Position numbers and translations under genes: made by a program | Assembly: GCA_038532435.1 (NCBI GenBank) | Contig: JBCBAP010000009.1 | Location: 1 to 64,000, forward strand | Reading direction: 5' to 3' | From: JBCBAP01 sp038532435 | GTDB taxonomy: Bacteria > Pseudomonadota > Alphaproteobacteria > Rhodobacterales > Rhodobacteraceae | Length of the DNA stretch: 64,000 nucleotides | The notes under the pieces: model-generated | What the model saw: only the letters and a program-made list of their open reading frames with translations | Database searches by the model: none | Told to the model about the DNA's origin: nothing | Shown here: positions 16,970 to 24,955 of the stretch, piece by piece | Layout of the letters: each line of letters begins with the position of its first letter | Position numbering within the stretch: the stretch's first letter is position 1

Positions 16970-17839
16970 GTCAAAGCTCCTGCTTGATTATCGTGAGCGG
17001 CTGACTGCGCCGCTCTCGCATGGTCTACGTCTGACCGACCTGATCTATTCTCACACACTCAAAAAAATGAACTTTGCGAATGGCTTGGGGCAGAACGTTA
17101 AGCGCCGGCAACCCGAAGGTCACCGGCGCGAAGACGCAAGACAGTATGGGTTAGGGGCTGCGCCTTCACCGACCCGGGCGTTGGGTCACACGAGTGCCCG
17201 GGACGAATTCAGGGGAGCCCGCCGCGCCGTGGGGACATGGCGCGGCGGGTGGTCCGCGATGCCAGACCGGCCAACCTGATCAGGGTTGGAGAAGGACGGA
17301 GGGGCCTTCCTGACCTGGCGGGGGATGGGGTCGGGGGGCACGACGGCCCCCCGAGTGGAACGGTGGACAACGGGTTCAGGCGCAGAACGGCCAGGGACCA
17401 GCCCCTCATCGGCACTCACAATCGGGGGTGTTGCCCGACCGCATCCTCCAACCAGAACTACGGAGGGAAGAGAGGTGGTAGGTTCCATCTTTTTGGCGCT
17501 CCTGCCAGGTGTTGCGAGCTGTCGTCCTGACCGCTCTCACAAGGGTTACGCGCCAGCGGGCGGGGTTATTCCCGGTCATGGACATTTTTTCGCCATTTTT
17601 TCTGAGGGGATCAGAATGAGAGTGTAACTATATGTATTATCGAATTTAATTCGTTGAGAGTGATATGCTTGGAATGACAGTTTGCCCGCGCCCTGCATGA
17701 TCTGTCACGCGGTCAGATCGCAAGGGACGACCTGTGTCAGCGCTGACGAGGCTTGCCATCGTGCTGCGGCTTTGGTTTGGTGTCCGATATTAGGGTGAAA
17801 GCCCTAAATGCTGAAGTAGCCAGATCGAGGGAGGACCGC
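16970..17839. other. 870-base gene-free stretch
   Basis: No convincing coding frame: short frames on both strands lack ribosome binding sites and recognisable motifs. The left third contains a dense set of stem-loops (17102-17354, listed separately). The right part becomes AT-rich (about 17590-17665) and probably carries the promoter of the desaturase operon. No tmRNA, RNase P or SRP RNA signature was found by eye. Confidence 0.6.
17102..17354. ncRNA. Cluster of five perfect stem-loops, possible structured RNA
   Basis: Five perfect inverted repeats lie in about 250 bases: 17102-17108 with 17123-17129 (7 bp); 17173-17179 with 17196-17202 (7 bp); 17218-17228 with 17239-17249 (11 bp); 17271-17276 with 17284-17289 (6 bp); 17331-17339 with 17346-17354 (9 bp). 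The strand of any transcript is unknown. It lies upstream of the desaturase operon and upstream of the divergent lipoprotein gene. It could be an RNA gene, a leader, or a block of terminator-like hairpins. Confidence 0.35.
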
Positions 17840-18703
17840 ATGACATCGAGCGAGACCCACAGGGCCGCGCAGCAAGCCGCGTTAGATGCGATGGGCGAGG
17901 TCGCCTGGCCCACGGTCATCTTTGGATGCGCGATCATCGTCGGTTATCCGAGCGTCCTGATCGCTGCCGGGTTGGGCATGATGCCTGTGTGGGCCGCCTT
18001 CATCATTCTGTCGGTGCTGGTCTATGCAAGCTACACGATCGTGCACGAGGCTGTGCACGGATCGATTTCCGGCAAGGAGACCTCGCTTGACTGGCTCAAC
18101 GAGGGGCTAGGGCATCTGGCGGCGCAGGTTCTTGGCGCGCCTTTCGTTGCCCATCGCAAGGAGCATATCGACCATCACCGCTTCACCAACATTGCGGATC
18201 AGGATCCGGATCTGCCGCTCGTGTCCGGCTCTCTGCTCACGGTGCTGATGGGCGTTCTGCGCGTGCTCCCGCTTCAGACCTCCCATTACATGCGGGCGCA
18301 TTGGATCCATGCGTCGCGGCGGGACCGGATTGTTCTCGCAGTGGAGATCATGGTGATGATCCTCTGGCGGGTCGCGTTCCTTGTGTGGGTCGGCTGGCAG
18401 GTGGGCCTCCTGCTCCTGATCGGGGCAAGCGCTGTCGGGGTGTTCATCACGCTGGTGTTCTTTGCGTGGATCGTACATTGGCCCCACGCCGCCGTCGGAC
18501 GGTTCGTCGACACGACCACGTTCGTTTTTCCCGGCGTCATCGACGATGTGGTGACGCGGCTCTGGCTCTATCAAAACTATCACTCGGTCCATCACCTGTT
18601 TCCGCGGGTGCCGTTCTACCGCTACCGGCAGGTGTTTCGCAGGATCGAGGGGCATATGGAGGAGAACGGCGCCCCGATTCTCCGGCTCGGGACGGCGCGA
18701 TGA
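17840..18703 (+). CDS. Histidine-box fatty acid desaturase/hydroxylase-type membrane protein
   Basis: A 287-residue membrane protein with the di-iron histidine boxes of the membrane desaturase/carotene hydroxylase superfamily: HEAVH, HRKEHIDHH and HSVHH, separated by hydrophobic segments. The start at 17840 follows a strong GAGGGAGGAC. The stop overlaps the GMC oxidoreductase start (ATGA). Family members insert a double bond or hydroxyl into acyl chains or terpenoids using O2. Coupling to a GMC alcohol oxidase suggests that an alcohol produced here is oxidised by the next enzyme. Substrate not determinable. Confidence 0.85.
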   Translation: MTSSETHRAAQQAALDAMGEVAWPTVIFGCAIIVGYPSVLIAAGLGMMPVWAAFIILSVLVYASYTIVHEAVHGSISGKETSLDWLNEGLGHLAAQVLGAPFVAHRKEHIDHHRFTNIADQDPDLPLVSGSLLTVLMGVLRVLPLQTSHYMRAHWIHASRRDRIVLAVEIMVMILWRVAFLVWVGWQVGLLLLIGASAVGVFITLVFFAWIVHWPHAAVGRFVDTTTFVFPGVIDDVVTRLWLYQNYHSVHHLFPRVPFYRYRQVFRRIEGHMEENGAPILRLGTAR

Positions 18704-20316
18704 CCGACACGTTTGACTACATCATCGTGGGTGGAGGGTCCGCGGGCTGCGTGCTCGCCAACCGCCTGTCGGAGGATGGAGCCTCCACCGTCTGCCTTGT
18801 GGAAGCGGGGGGAGAGACCGGCCAGATCTATGTCCGCGCGCCTGCCGGTGCGGTCGGGATCATGCCCGCACATCTGGGCCTGAAGGTAAAGAACTGGGCG
18901 TTCGAGACGGTGCCGCAGCCAGGGCTGAACGGACGGCGGGGTTACCAGCCCCGGGGCAAGGGGCTCGGCGGGTCCTCCATACTCAACGCGATGATCTACA
19001 TGCGGGGCCATCCGCGGGACTATGACGGATGGGCCGCGCAAGGCTGCACCGGATGGAGTTACGAGGATGTGCTTCCCTATTTCCGACGGTCGGAGCGGTT
19101 CGCTGATGGTGGAGACGAGGTGCACGGGGGCGACGGGCCACTGCACGTGACTAGCCTCGCCTCACCCCACGCGATCACGGAGGATTTCATCCGGGCGGGG
19201 GAGGCGACACAGCTTCCCCGCAATGCAGACTTCAATGCGGGTGACCCCCACGGCGTCGGGCCGTTCCACGTGACCCAGTTCCATGATCAGAGGCGGGGGG
19301 AGCGATGCTCCGCCGCTGCCGCCTACCTGGAGCCCGTGCGGGGGCGCCCGAACCTCGCCATCCGCACCCAAACGCTCGTGCACCGGGTGCTTGTCGAAGA
19401 GGGGCGAGCCACCGGTGTCGAGATCCGGGGGCGAAGCGGCCCGGAGGTTTTGCGCGCGCACAAGGAGATCATTCTGTCCGCCGGCGCCTTCCAGTCCCCG
19501 CAAATCCTCATGCAGTCCGGCATCGGCCCGGGCGCGCATCTGGCCGAGATGGGGATCACGGTGCGGGTTGACCGTCCTCAGCTTGGGGAAAACCTGCAGG
19601 ACCATGCGGATGTGACGTTGAGCTACCGGGTCAACACCCACGAGGTGGTCGGCCTCGGCCTGCGCGGTGGTCTGCGCCTGCTGCGCGGCATCGGCCAATG
19701 GCGCCGGGATGGCAGCGGGCCGATCAGCACCAACTTCGCCGAGGCCGGGGCGTTTTTCAGCGTCGGCGAGGATGGGGCGGACTGGCCCGACACGCAGCTC
19801 CACTTCGTCGTCGCACGGGTAGAGAACCACGCGCGCACCCTTCATTGGGGATATGGCATCTCTTGCCACGCCTGCGCGTTGCGCCCGCACAGCCGGGGCA
19901 CCGTGCGCCTGGCGAGCCCCGATCCGGAGGCCGCGCCGCGGATTGATCCGCAATTCCTGAGCGATTCCCGGGACCTTGACCACATGGTCAAAGCGGCCCG
20001 GCGCACCCACGACCTGATGACCGCCCCTCCGCTGAGCGAGCGGATCACCAAATCCCACACCGTGACCGGAGCGGAAAGCGACGCGGAACTGGGGCAGATC
20101 ATCCGGAACAGGGCGGACACGATCTATCATCCCGTGGGCACCTGCCGGATGGGCGTGGACGCGGATGCGGTTCTCGATCCGCAGCTTCGCGTGCGGGGTG
20201 TCGAAGGGCTCAGGGTCGCCGATGCCTCGATCATGCCGCGGATCGTGAGCGGAAACACGAACGCGCCCTGCATGATGATCGGGGAGAAGGCAAGCGATCT
20301 GATCCGCCATGGCTGA
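18700..20316 (+). CDS. GMC family FAD oxidoreductase (choline-dehydrogenase type)
   Basis: A 538-residue flavoenzyme: FAD-binding IIVGGGSAGCVLANRL (residues 8-23), GMC signature 1 near KGLGGSSILNAMIYMRG, signature 2 GAFQSPQILMQSGIGP, and the catalytic C-terminal His/Asn region (YHPVGTCRMG and SGNTNAPCMM). It oxidises alcohols to aldehydes. The start is the ATG overlapping the desaturase stop. The TetR gene overlaps its last 8 bases. Despite similarity to BetA, no betaine genes are adjacent, so choline is not a safe substrate guess. Confidence 0.88.
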   Translation: MTDTFDYIIVGGGSAGCVLANRLSEDGASTVCLVEAGGETGQIYVRAPAGAVGIMPAHLGLKVKNWAFETVPQPGLNGRRGYQPRGKGLGGSSILNAMIYMRGHPRDYDGWAAQGCTGWSYEDVLPYFRRSERFADGGDEVHGGDGPLHVTSLASPHAITEDFIRAGEATQLPRNADFNAGDPHGVGPFHVTQFHDQRRGERCSAAAAYLEPVRGRPNLAIRTQTLVHRVLVEEGRATGVEIRGRSGPEVLRAHKEIILSAGAFQSPQILMQSGIGPGAHLAEMGITVRVDRPQLGENLQDHADVTLSYRVNTHEVVGLGLRGGLRLLRGIGQWRRDGSGPISTNFAEAGAFFSVGEDGADWPDTQLHFVVARVENHARTLHWGYGISCHACALRPHSRGTVRLASPDPEAAPRIDPQFLSDSRDLDHMVKAARRTHDLMTAPPLSERITKSHTVTGAESDAELGQIIRNRADTIYHPVGTCRMGVDADAVLDPQLRVRGVEGLRVADASIMPRIVSGNTNAPCMMIGEKASDLIRHG

Positions 20317-20974
20317 CGGGTCCGCGACACCGCTCATGGGCAAGACGAAACTGCGTATCCTCGATCACGCGGTGGCGGCCTTCAACAGGGACGGCTTCGG
20401 TCAGGTGACGGTCTCCGCGCTTGCGGATGAGATCGGCATGTCCGAGGGGAACCTCTGGTACCATTACCGGACGAAGGCGGACCTGCTGGACGGGATCCAG
20501 ACCCTGTTCATCCGTGACTGGCAGGAGCTGTTCGAGGTGCCGCTGGAGAGCGGAGATTTGGCCGCGGACTATGCGGGGTTCGTGAGCGCCTGGCAGGAGC
20601 TCTTCACTCGCTACGTCTTCCTGTTTCGCGACCGGTCGGAGTACGGCGCGCACAGCGACGCGCTGTCGGCGCTGCTGCCGGAGATTTATGCGCAGGTGTC
20701 CGCACGGCTGCGGACCCACTATCGGGCGATGGCGTCACGCGGTGCGCTGTCGGTCGATGCGGGGGATCTCGACGATCTGATCCGCACCGTGATCATCGTC
20801 ACCCGGTTCTATCTGGAGTTCGAGGCAGAGACGCGGGCGGGGGCGGCGTCCTCAGGCCCTGAGGATGCGCTGGCGCATCACCTGACCGTGCTGCGCCCGA
20901 TGATGGAGCCGGATCTGCTCTCTGCGATCCACGAGCGGCTCGCGATGGCGGCGGATGTCGATCCCGAGGGTTGA
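20309..20974 (+). CDS. TetR family transcriptional regulator
   Basis: A 221-residue regulator with an N-terminal TetR helix-turn-helix (ILDHAVAAFNRDGFGQVTVSALADEIGMSEGNLWYHYRTKADLL split over residues 17-60) and a helical C-terminal ligand domain. It overlaps the GMC oxidoreductase gene by 8 bases and so is co-expressed with the desaturase/oxidase pair that it probably autoregulates. Confidence 0.88.
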   Translation: MADGSATPLMGKTKLRILDHAVAAFNRDGFGQVTVSALADEIGMSEGNLWYHYRTKADLLDGIQTLFIRDWQELFEVPLESGDLAADYAGFVSAWQELFTRYVFLFRDRSEYGAHSDALSALLPEIYAQVSARLRTHYRAMASRGALSVDAGDLDDLIRTVIIVTRFYLEFEAETRAGAASSGPEDALAHHLTVLRPMMEPDLLSAIHERLAMAADVDPEG

Positions 20975-21029
20975 TCCCGGCCGGCCTTGCCCCATCGTCT
21001 AAAGGGTCAGCGCCACAGGAGGTCACGGG

Positions 21030-21794
21030 ATGCGGTATCTGCTCTGCCTGGTCGGACTTGCGGTTGCCACGCCGGCTGCAGCCCTGGACCTGAAACTGAC
21101 CGACACGTTCGATCTGAATTATCCCGCGAGCCTCGACTATGATCCCACATTCTGCGGGCTCTGGATCGCGAACGAGGGGCCGGAGGCGATCCTGACGACC
21201 CTAGACGGGCTGGAGCTGCGCAGGATCTCCTCTGACCTGTCGCGGATCAAGGCGATCTCGATCGAGGGTGACAATTTGATCGTCGCGGACGGGCGCGGGT
21301 CGTTCCAACGGATCACCAAGGACGGGGAGCCGCTCGCTGATCCGTTCCGCATCTCCTCGAACTGGGCGGACACGGAGGGGATCGCCGTGGATGCAGACGG
21401 CACGCTCATCACCGTTGAGGACGATCCGGAGTACCTGTCCTGGCTGTCCCCGGACGGGGAGATCATTCGCCGTATCGACACCATGGACCTGCAACCGCCG
21501 TTGAGCGAGGCGCAAGGTATTGCCCGGGATCCGCGGAGCGGTCACCTGCTGATCGTCGATGATCTGGAGGGGACCAACAGCCTCTACGAGTTCGACGCGG
21601 AGGGGCAGCTCCTCGCCACCGCCCCCCTGCGGGAGTATGGCATCGATCCTGAGGGGATCGCGATCCGGCCCGGCTCAAACCAGCTTTTCATCGCGTTCGA
21701 CCAGGGGGCGCGGATCGCGAGTTTCGACTATACACCGACCCTGCCCGAGGGGGCGGACCCCCTGCCCATCGGAGGCGATTGCATGATGATGTGA
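21030..21794 (+). CDS. Exported beta-propeller-like protein
   Basis: A 254-residue protein with a cleavable signal peptide (MRYLLCLVGLAVATPAAALD). The mature part has repeating blades with Asp-Tyr-Asp-Pro, ADTEGIAVDADGTLITVEDD, EAQGIARDPRSGHLLIVDD and DPEGIAIRPGSNQLFIAFD, a pattern seen in SdiA-regulated/NHL-like and SMP-30-like propellers. Glu-Gly-Ile-Ala at each blade could line a central cation site. Preceded by ACAGGAGG. A role as periplasmic esterase or binding protein is a guess. Confidence 0.7.
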   Translation: MRYLLCLVGLAVATPAAALDLKLTDTFDLNYPASLDYDPTFCGLWIANEGPEAILTTLDGLELRRISSDLSRIKAISIEGDNLIVADGRGSFQRITKDGEPLADPFRISSNWADTEGIAVDADGTLITVEDDPEYLSWLSPDGEIIRRIDTMDLQPPLSEAQGIARDPRSGHLLIVDDLEGTNSLYEFDAEGQLLATAPLREYGIDPEGIAIRPGSNQLFIAFDQGARIASFDYTPTLPEGADPLPIGGDCMMM

Positions 21795-21819
21795 GCCTGA
21801 CGGAGCGCGTACCGAGGCG

Positions 21820-22839
21820 TCAGCCCGGCGCGGCCAGCGAGCCCCGCATCCGGATCGAGCTTTGAAGCTGGACCGACGACCCGGTGCCCTTCCGCTCCAC
21901 CATCTCCACGAGTTCGACGGCGGCGCGGCGTCCCATCTCCCGATGGGGGACGTGCACCGTGGTCAGCGGCGGGGTGAGGATGCGGGCAAGCTCGATATCG
22001 TCAAACCCGGTGATCGAGACGTCTTCGGGCACGTTGAGCCCCATCTCCCGCGCCCGCTTGAGCGCGCCTGCCGCGAGCACGTCGTTTCCGCACATGACGA
22101 CCGTTGGGCGGACCGGTCCGTCCATGATCTGGCCAAAGGCGGTCGCGCCGTTCTCGATCTCGTAGGGTGTCTCGATCACGGGCAGGGTGTCGGGGTCCAT
22201 GCCGTGCACGCGGAGCGCGTCCTTGATCCCCTGCAACCGGCCCTCCGCCCGGTCGTTGCCCGCAACCACCCCCGAGATCACGGCGATCCGGCGATGGCCG
22301 AGGGCGATCACCTGCTCCCCCAGCGCCTGCATCGAGGCGCGGTTGTCGAACCCGATGCAGGGCAGGTCCTCGCCCTCGCTGAACGCCCAGGCGATCAGGG
22401 TCGGGATCGCCTGCCGTTTGAGATAGGCGTAGAGCCCCTGATCGCGGCAATAGCCGATCAGCAGCAGGCCGTCCGCACCCCGGGCGACGAGGGAGCGGAT
22501 CTGTTCCGCCTCGATGTCCGGGCGGTAAGCGGAGCTTGAGACAAGCAGCGTGTAGCCGTGGCTGTGCAGCTCCTCCTGAAAGGCCTGCAGCCCCCGGGCG
22601 AAAATCGCGTTCTCCATCGTCGGGATGATCGCGCCAATCGTGTAGGTCCGCTTCGCGGCCATCACCCGCGCGCCGAAGTTCGGGGTGTACCCCAGCTCCT
22701 CCACCGCGGTCATGACCTTGGTCCGGGTCTTTTCCACAACCCGGTGAGGGGTGTTGAGACAGCGCGATACCGTCGCTGTCGAAACCCCCGCTACCCGAGC
22801 CACATCGTCCAGGGTCGGAACCGACCGAATGCGCGACAT
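21820..22839 (-). CDS. LacI family transcriptional repressor
   Basis: A 339-residue regulator: LacI helix-turn-helix TLDDVARVAGVSTATVSRCLN at the N-terminus (quoted in part), the hinge helix around NFGARVMAAKR, and a periplasmic-binding-protein-like effector domain ending with DDIELARILTPPLTTVHVP. The ATG at 22839 is preferred over a TTG at 22845. It is divergent from the TRAP operon, with two AAGCGCTT-centred operators between them, so it almost certainly represses that operon until the substrate is present. Confidence 0.92.
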   Translation of the reverse strand: MSRIRSVPTLDDVARVAGVSTATVSRCLNTPHRVVEKTRTKVMTAVEELGYTPNFGARVMAAKRTYTIGAIIPTMENAIFARGLQAFQEELHSHGYTLLVSSSAYRPDIEAEQIRSLVARGADGLLLIGYCRDQGLYAYLKRQAIPTLIAWAFSEGEDLPCIGFDNRASMQALGEQVIALGHRRIAVISGVVAGNDRAEGRLQGIKDALRVHGMDPDTLPVIETPYEIENGATAFGQIMDGPVRPTVVMCGNDVLAAGALKRAREMGLNVPEDVSITGFDDIELARILTPPLTTVHVPHREMGRRAAVELVEMVERKGTGSSVQLQSSIRMRGSLAAPG

Positions 22840-22910
22840 AGTCAAACCTGTGCAATGCCCTTCGTCATCTCCTTAACACAAAGTGAAGGCTGGCAGCGGC
22901 TTCGCCAAGA

Positions 22911-22947
22911 TGTAAGCGCTTGCATGAATCAAATGCAAGCGCTTACA
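22911..22947. promoter_or_regulatory. Paired LacI-family operators
   Basis: TGTAAGCGCTTGCA (22911-22924) and TGCAAGCGCTTACA (22934-22947) are exact reverse complements of each other, and each has the AAGCGCTT palindromic core typical of LacI-family operators. Centres are 23 bases apart, about two helical turns. They sit between the LacI gene and the TRAP/dehydrogenase operon, positioned to control both directions. Confidence 0.85.
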
Positions 22948-22981
22948 CTGAGATCAGAATCGCTTCGCCCCGGGGTTCCCC

Positions 22982-23167
22982 ATGTTTCTGGCCGCATCCG
23001 TGATCGTCTTCACCGTCTACTTCGCCAACGTGGCGTTGGGGGCGTTTGCCGGTACGGCCTTCCTCGGCGATGTGGGCGAGCTGCTGGTTCTGTTTGCGGC
23101 CTCGATCCTGTTCGTCGTCGCGATTCTGCAAAAAGAAGCCGACCGGAAAAAAGAGGGCGGCGAGTAA
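22982..23167 (+). CDS. Small two-helix membrane protein
   Basis: A 61-residue protein with two hydrophobic helices (about 2-21 and 31-49) and a charged tail (QKEADRKKEGGE). It is the first gene after the LacI operators, 21 bases before the TRAP binding-protein gene, so it belongs to the operon. It is not a standard TRAP subunit; it might be an accessory membrane peptide of the transporter. The ribosome binding site is weak, but the hydrophobic pattern and lysine/glutamate tail look coding. Confidence 0.6.
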   Translation: MFLAASVIVFTVYFANVALGAFAGTAFLGDVGELLVLFAASILFVVAILQKEADRKKEGGE

Positions 23168-23188
23168 TGGTTCACGGGAGGAACAATC

Positions 23189-24337
23189 ATGGACAAGGAT
23201 CGCAAGGAGCTTGCGTCCGCTGAGCGGCGCAACTTTCTGAAGCTGACGAGCGCGGGCGGGTTCACCGCCGCGATGGTCGCGGGAGCTGCCGGTACGCTGT
23301 GGTCGGACGCGGCGGTCGCGCAGACGGCGAACGAGGAGCGTGCGCGGGAACGCGCAGCGGACCACATTATGACGGTGGCGACGGCGTACGTGCTCCGCGC
23401 GTCACGCAGCTATCCGATCATGCAGCTCGACCTGAAGGAAAACATCCAGAACGCAACCAACGGCAAAATTTACGTGAAGCTTGCCCCCGGTGGTCAGCTC
23501 GGCGCCGGTGGGTCGCTGGTGCAGAAGGTGCAGGGCGGCACGATCCAGGCGGCACAGCATTCGCTGTCGAACTTTGCGCCGTTCGCGTCCACCGTCGACC
23601 TGATCAACATGCCGTATCTGTGCGGCTCCAACCAGAGGTTCACCAACCTTGTGACCTCCGATTTCTGGGACGCGGAAGTGCATCCAAAGGTGGAAGCCAA
23701 CGGGTTCAAGGCGCTCTTCTACGTCAACATCGACCCGCGGGTTGTCGCGGTGCGCAAGGGTGGCGCGGGGGCGGTCCTGAGCCCCAGCGACCTGTCCGGC
23801 GTCAAGTTCCGGGTGCCGGGATCCAAGATGCTCCAGCAATATTACCGCATGGTGGGCGCCAACCCGACGCCGGTCGCGTGGGGAGAGACGCCGTCGGCGA
23901 TCAAGCAGGGCGTGGCTGACGCGCTCGACCCGTCCGTCGGCGCACTCTACGTTTTCGGGTTCAAGGACATCCTGAGCCACGTGACCTTCACCCAGGCTGT
24001 ACCGGACAGCCAGGTCTATTCCTGCAATCTGGAATGGTTCAACTCGATGCCGTCGGATGTTCAGGAAGGCATCATGTGGGGCTCCGAGATGACCGCGCAT
24101 CAGAACCTGTCAAAGGTTCCCTCCGCGCGGGCCTATGCAATGTCGGAGCTGGCCAAGGCGGGCGTGCAGTTCCACAGCCTCAGCGACGACCAGCTCGGCG
24201 AATGGCAAGAAGCAGGCGGGTACCAGCGCTCCGAATGGGATGCGTTCAAGACCGAGCTTGCCGGATCCATGGATGCATTCGCCAAGCTGGAAGAGGCTGC
24301 CGGAACCCCGGGACGCTACTACGTGCACGACGCCTGA
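23189..24337 (+). CDS. TRAP transporter substrate-binding protein (DctP family), Tat-exported
   Basis: A 382-residue periplasmic binding protein with a twin-arginine signal (ERRNFLKL, residues 12-19) and cleavage near AAVAQ. The DctP fold landmarks include the conserved Arg-Val/Pro-Gly-Ser strand (GVKFRVPGSKMLQQYYRMVGANPTPVAW split over 200-228) that binds a carboxylate or sulfonate. GGGAGGA lies 8 bases upstream. It is followed by a strong stem-loop and then the DctQ and DctM genes. Context with HpsN-type enzymes suggests 2,3-dihydroxypropane-1-sulfonate as ligand. Confidence 0.9.
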   Translation: MDKDRKELASAERRNFLKLTSAGGFTAAMVAGAAGTLWSDAAVAQTANEERARERAADHIMTVATAYVLRASRSYPIMQLDLKENIQNATNGKIYVKLAPGGQLGAGGSLVQKVQGGTIQAAQHSLSNFAPFASTVDLINMPYLCGSNQRFTNLVTSDFWDAEVHPKVEANGFKALFYVNIDPRVVAVRKGGAGAVLSPSDLSGVKFRVPGSKMLQQYYRMVGANPTPVAWGETPSAIKQGVADALDPSVGALYVFGFKDILSHVTFTQAVPDSQVYSCNLEWFNSMPSDVQEGIMWGSEMTAHQNLSKVPSARAYAMSELAKAGVQFHSLSDDQLGEWQEAGGYQRSEWDAFKTELAGSMDAFAKLEEAAGTPGRYYVHDA

Positions 24338-24345
24338 GGCCGCGG

Positions 24346-24373
24346 GGCCGGGCGCGCTGCATCGCGCCCGGCC
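24346..24373 (+). promoter_or_regulatory. Intercistronic stem-loop after the TRAP binding-protein gene
   Basis: GGCCGGGCGCG (24346-24356), loop CTGCAT, CGCGCCCGGCC (24363-24373): a perfect 11-bp GC stem with no T tract, 9 bases after the dctP stop. A weaker hairpin (about 24391-24410) follows. Such structures in binding-protein-dependent transport operons protect the upstream mRNA or attenuate read-through, so that the binding protein exceeds the permease. Confidence 0.7.
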
Positions 24374-24430
24374 ATCGCGCTCATGATCTGACCGCGGGCA
24401 TTTTGCCCCGCCTCTCTGACAGGGCCGACC

Positions 24431-24943
24431 ATGAACATCTTGCGCCGACTGGATCGCGATGCGGAACGCTGGCTGCTGCTGGTGTTCTACGTGATGCTGG
24501 TGATCACGATGGCGATCGAAGTGCTGCGGCGCGAGATCTTCGCCTTCTCGTCGATCTGGGGGGAGGAGATCGTCCGTTATTCCTTCATCTACCTCGCCTG
24601 GATCGGGGCAGCCTCCGCGGTCAAGGAACGGGCCCACATCCGGATCGATGTGGTGATGCACTATCTCGGCCCGCGGGCGAAGGCGCTGCTCTACATCTTC
24701 GGCGACATCGTGATGTTCATCGTCGCGGTCATCGCGCTCTACTGGTCGCTGGAGGCGGTCCATGTCTCCGCCCGGTTCGGCTCCGTGACGGACGGCCTCA
24801 GGATATCAAAGGTCTGGTTCCTGATGGCGGTTCCCGTCGGCTTTGCGCTGATGATGGTGCGCCTCGTCCAGTCGTTCCTGCGCGATCTGAAGTCTCTCAG
24901 GACGGGTCAACCCGTCTTTGAGGGCAACACCTTGTTCGACTGA
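24431..24943 (+). CDS. TRAP transporter small permease (DctQ family)
   Basis: A 170-residue inner-membrane protein with four hydrophobic helices and the DctQ landmark IWGEEIVRYSFIYLAWIGAA (residues 38-57), followed by KERAHIRID. It links the binding protein to the large permease. It lies between the intercistronic hairpin and the DctM gene. Confidence 0.92.
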   Translation: MNILRRLDRDAERWLLLVFYVMLVITMAIEVLRREIFAFSSIWGEEIVRYSFIYLAWIGAASAVKERAHIRIDVVMHYLGPRAKALLYIFGDIVMFIVAVIALYWSLEAVHVSARFGSVTDGLRISKVWFLMAVPVGFALMMVRLVQSFLRDLKSLRTGQPVFEGNTLFD

Positions 24944-24955
24944 GGCGCGCCGCTC

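Noticed and set aside
17271..17289. TPP riboswitch fragment (AACCTGATCAGGGTT)
   Set aside because: It is a simple palindrome; the CTGAGA and GGATAATGCC-type elements of the riboswitch are absent, and no thiamine gene follows.
17186..17488. 100-codon minus-strand frame
   Set aside because: No ribosome binding site, Pro/Arg-rich random-looking composition and overlap with strong hairpins.
17102..17500. tmRNA, RNase P RNA or SRP RNA
   Set aside because: None of the invariant motifs (tmRNA tag and CCA end, RNase P GAGGAAAGTC and ACAGAA, SRP GGAAGGAAGCAGCC) could be found on either strand.
18700..20316. Choline dehydrogenase BetA with BetI regulator
   Set aside because: A GMC plus TetR pair resembles betAI, but betB and a choline transporter are missing and the oxidase is coupled to a desaturase, so the generic call was kept.
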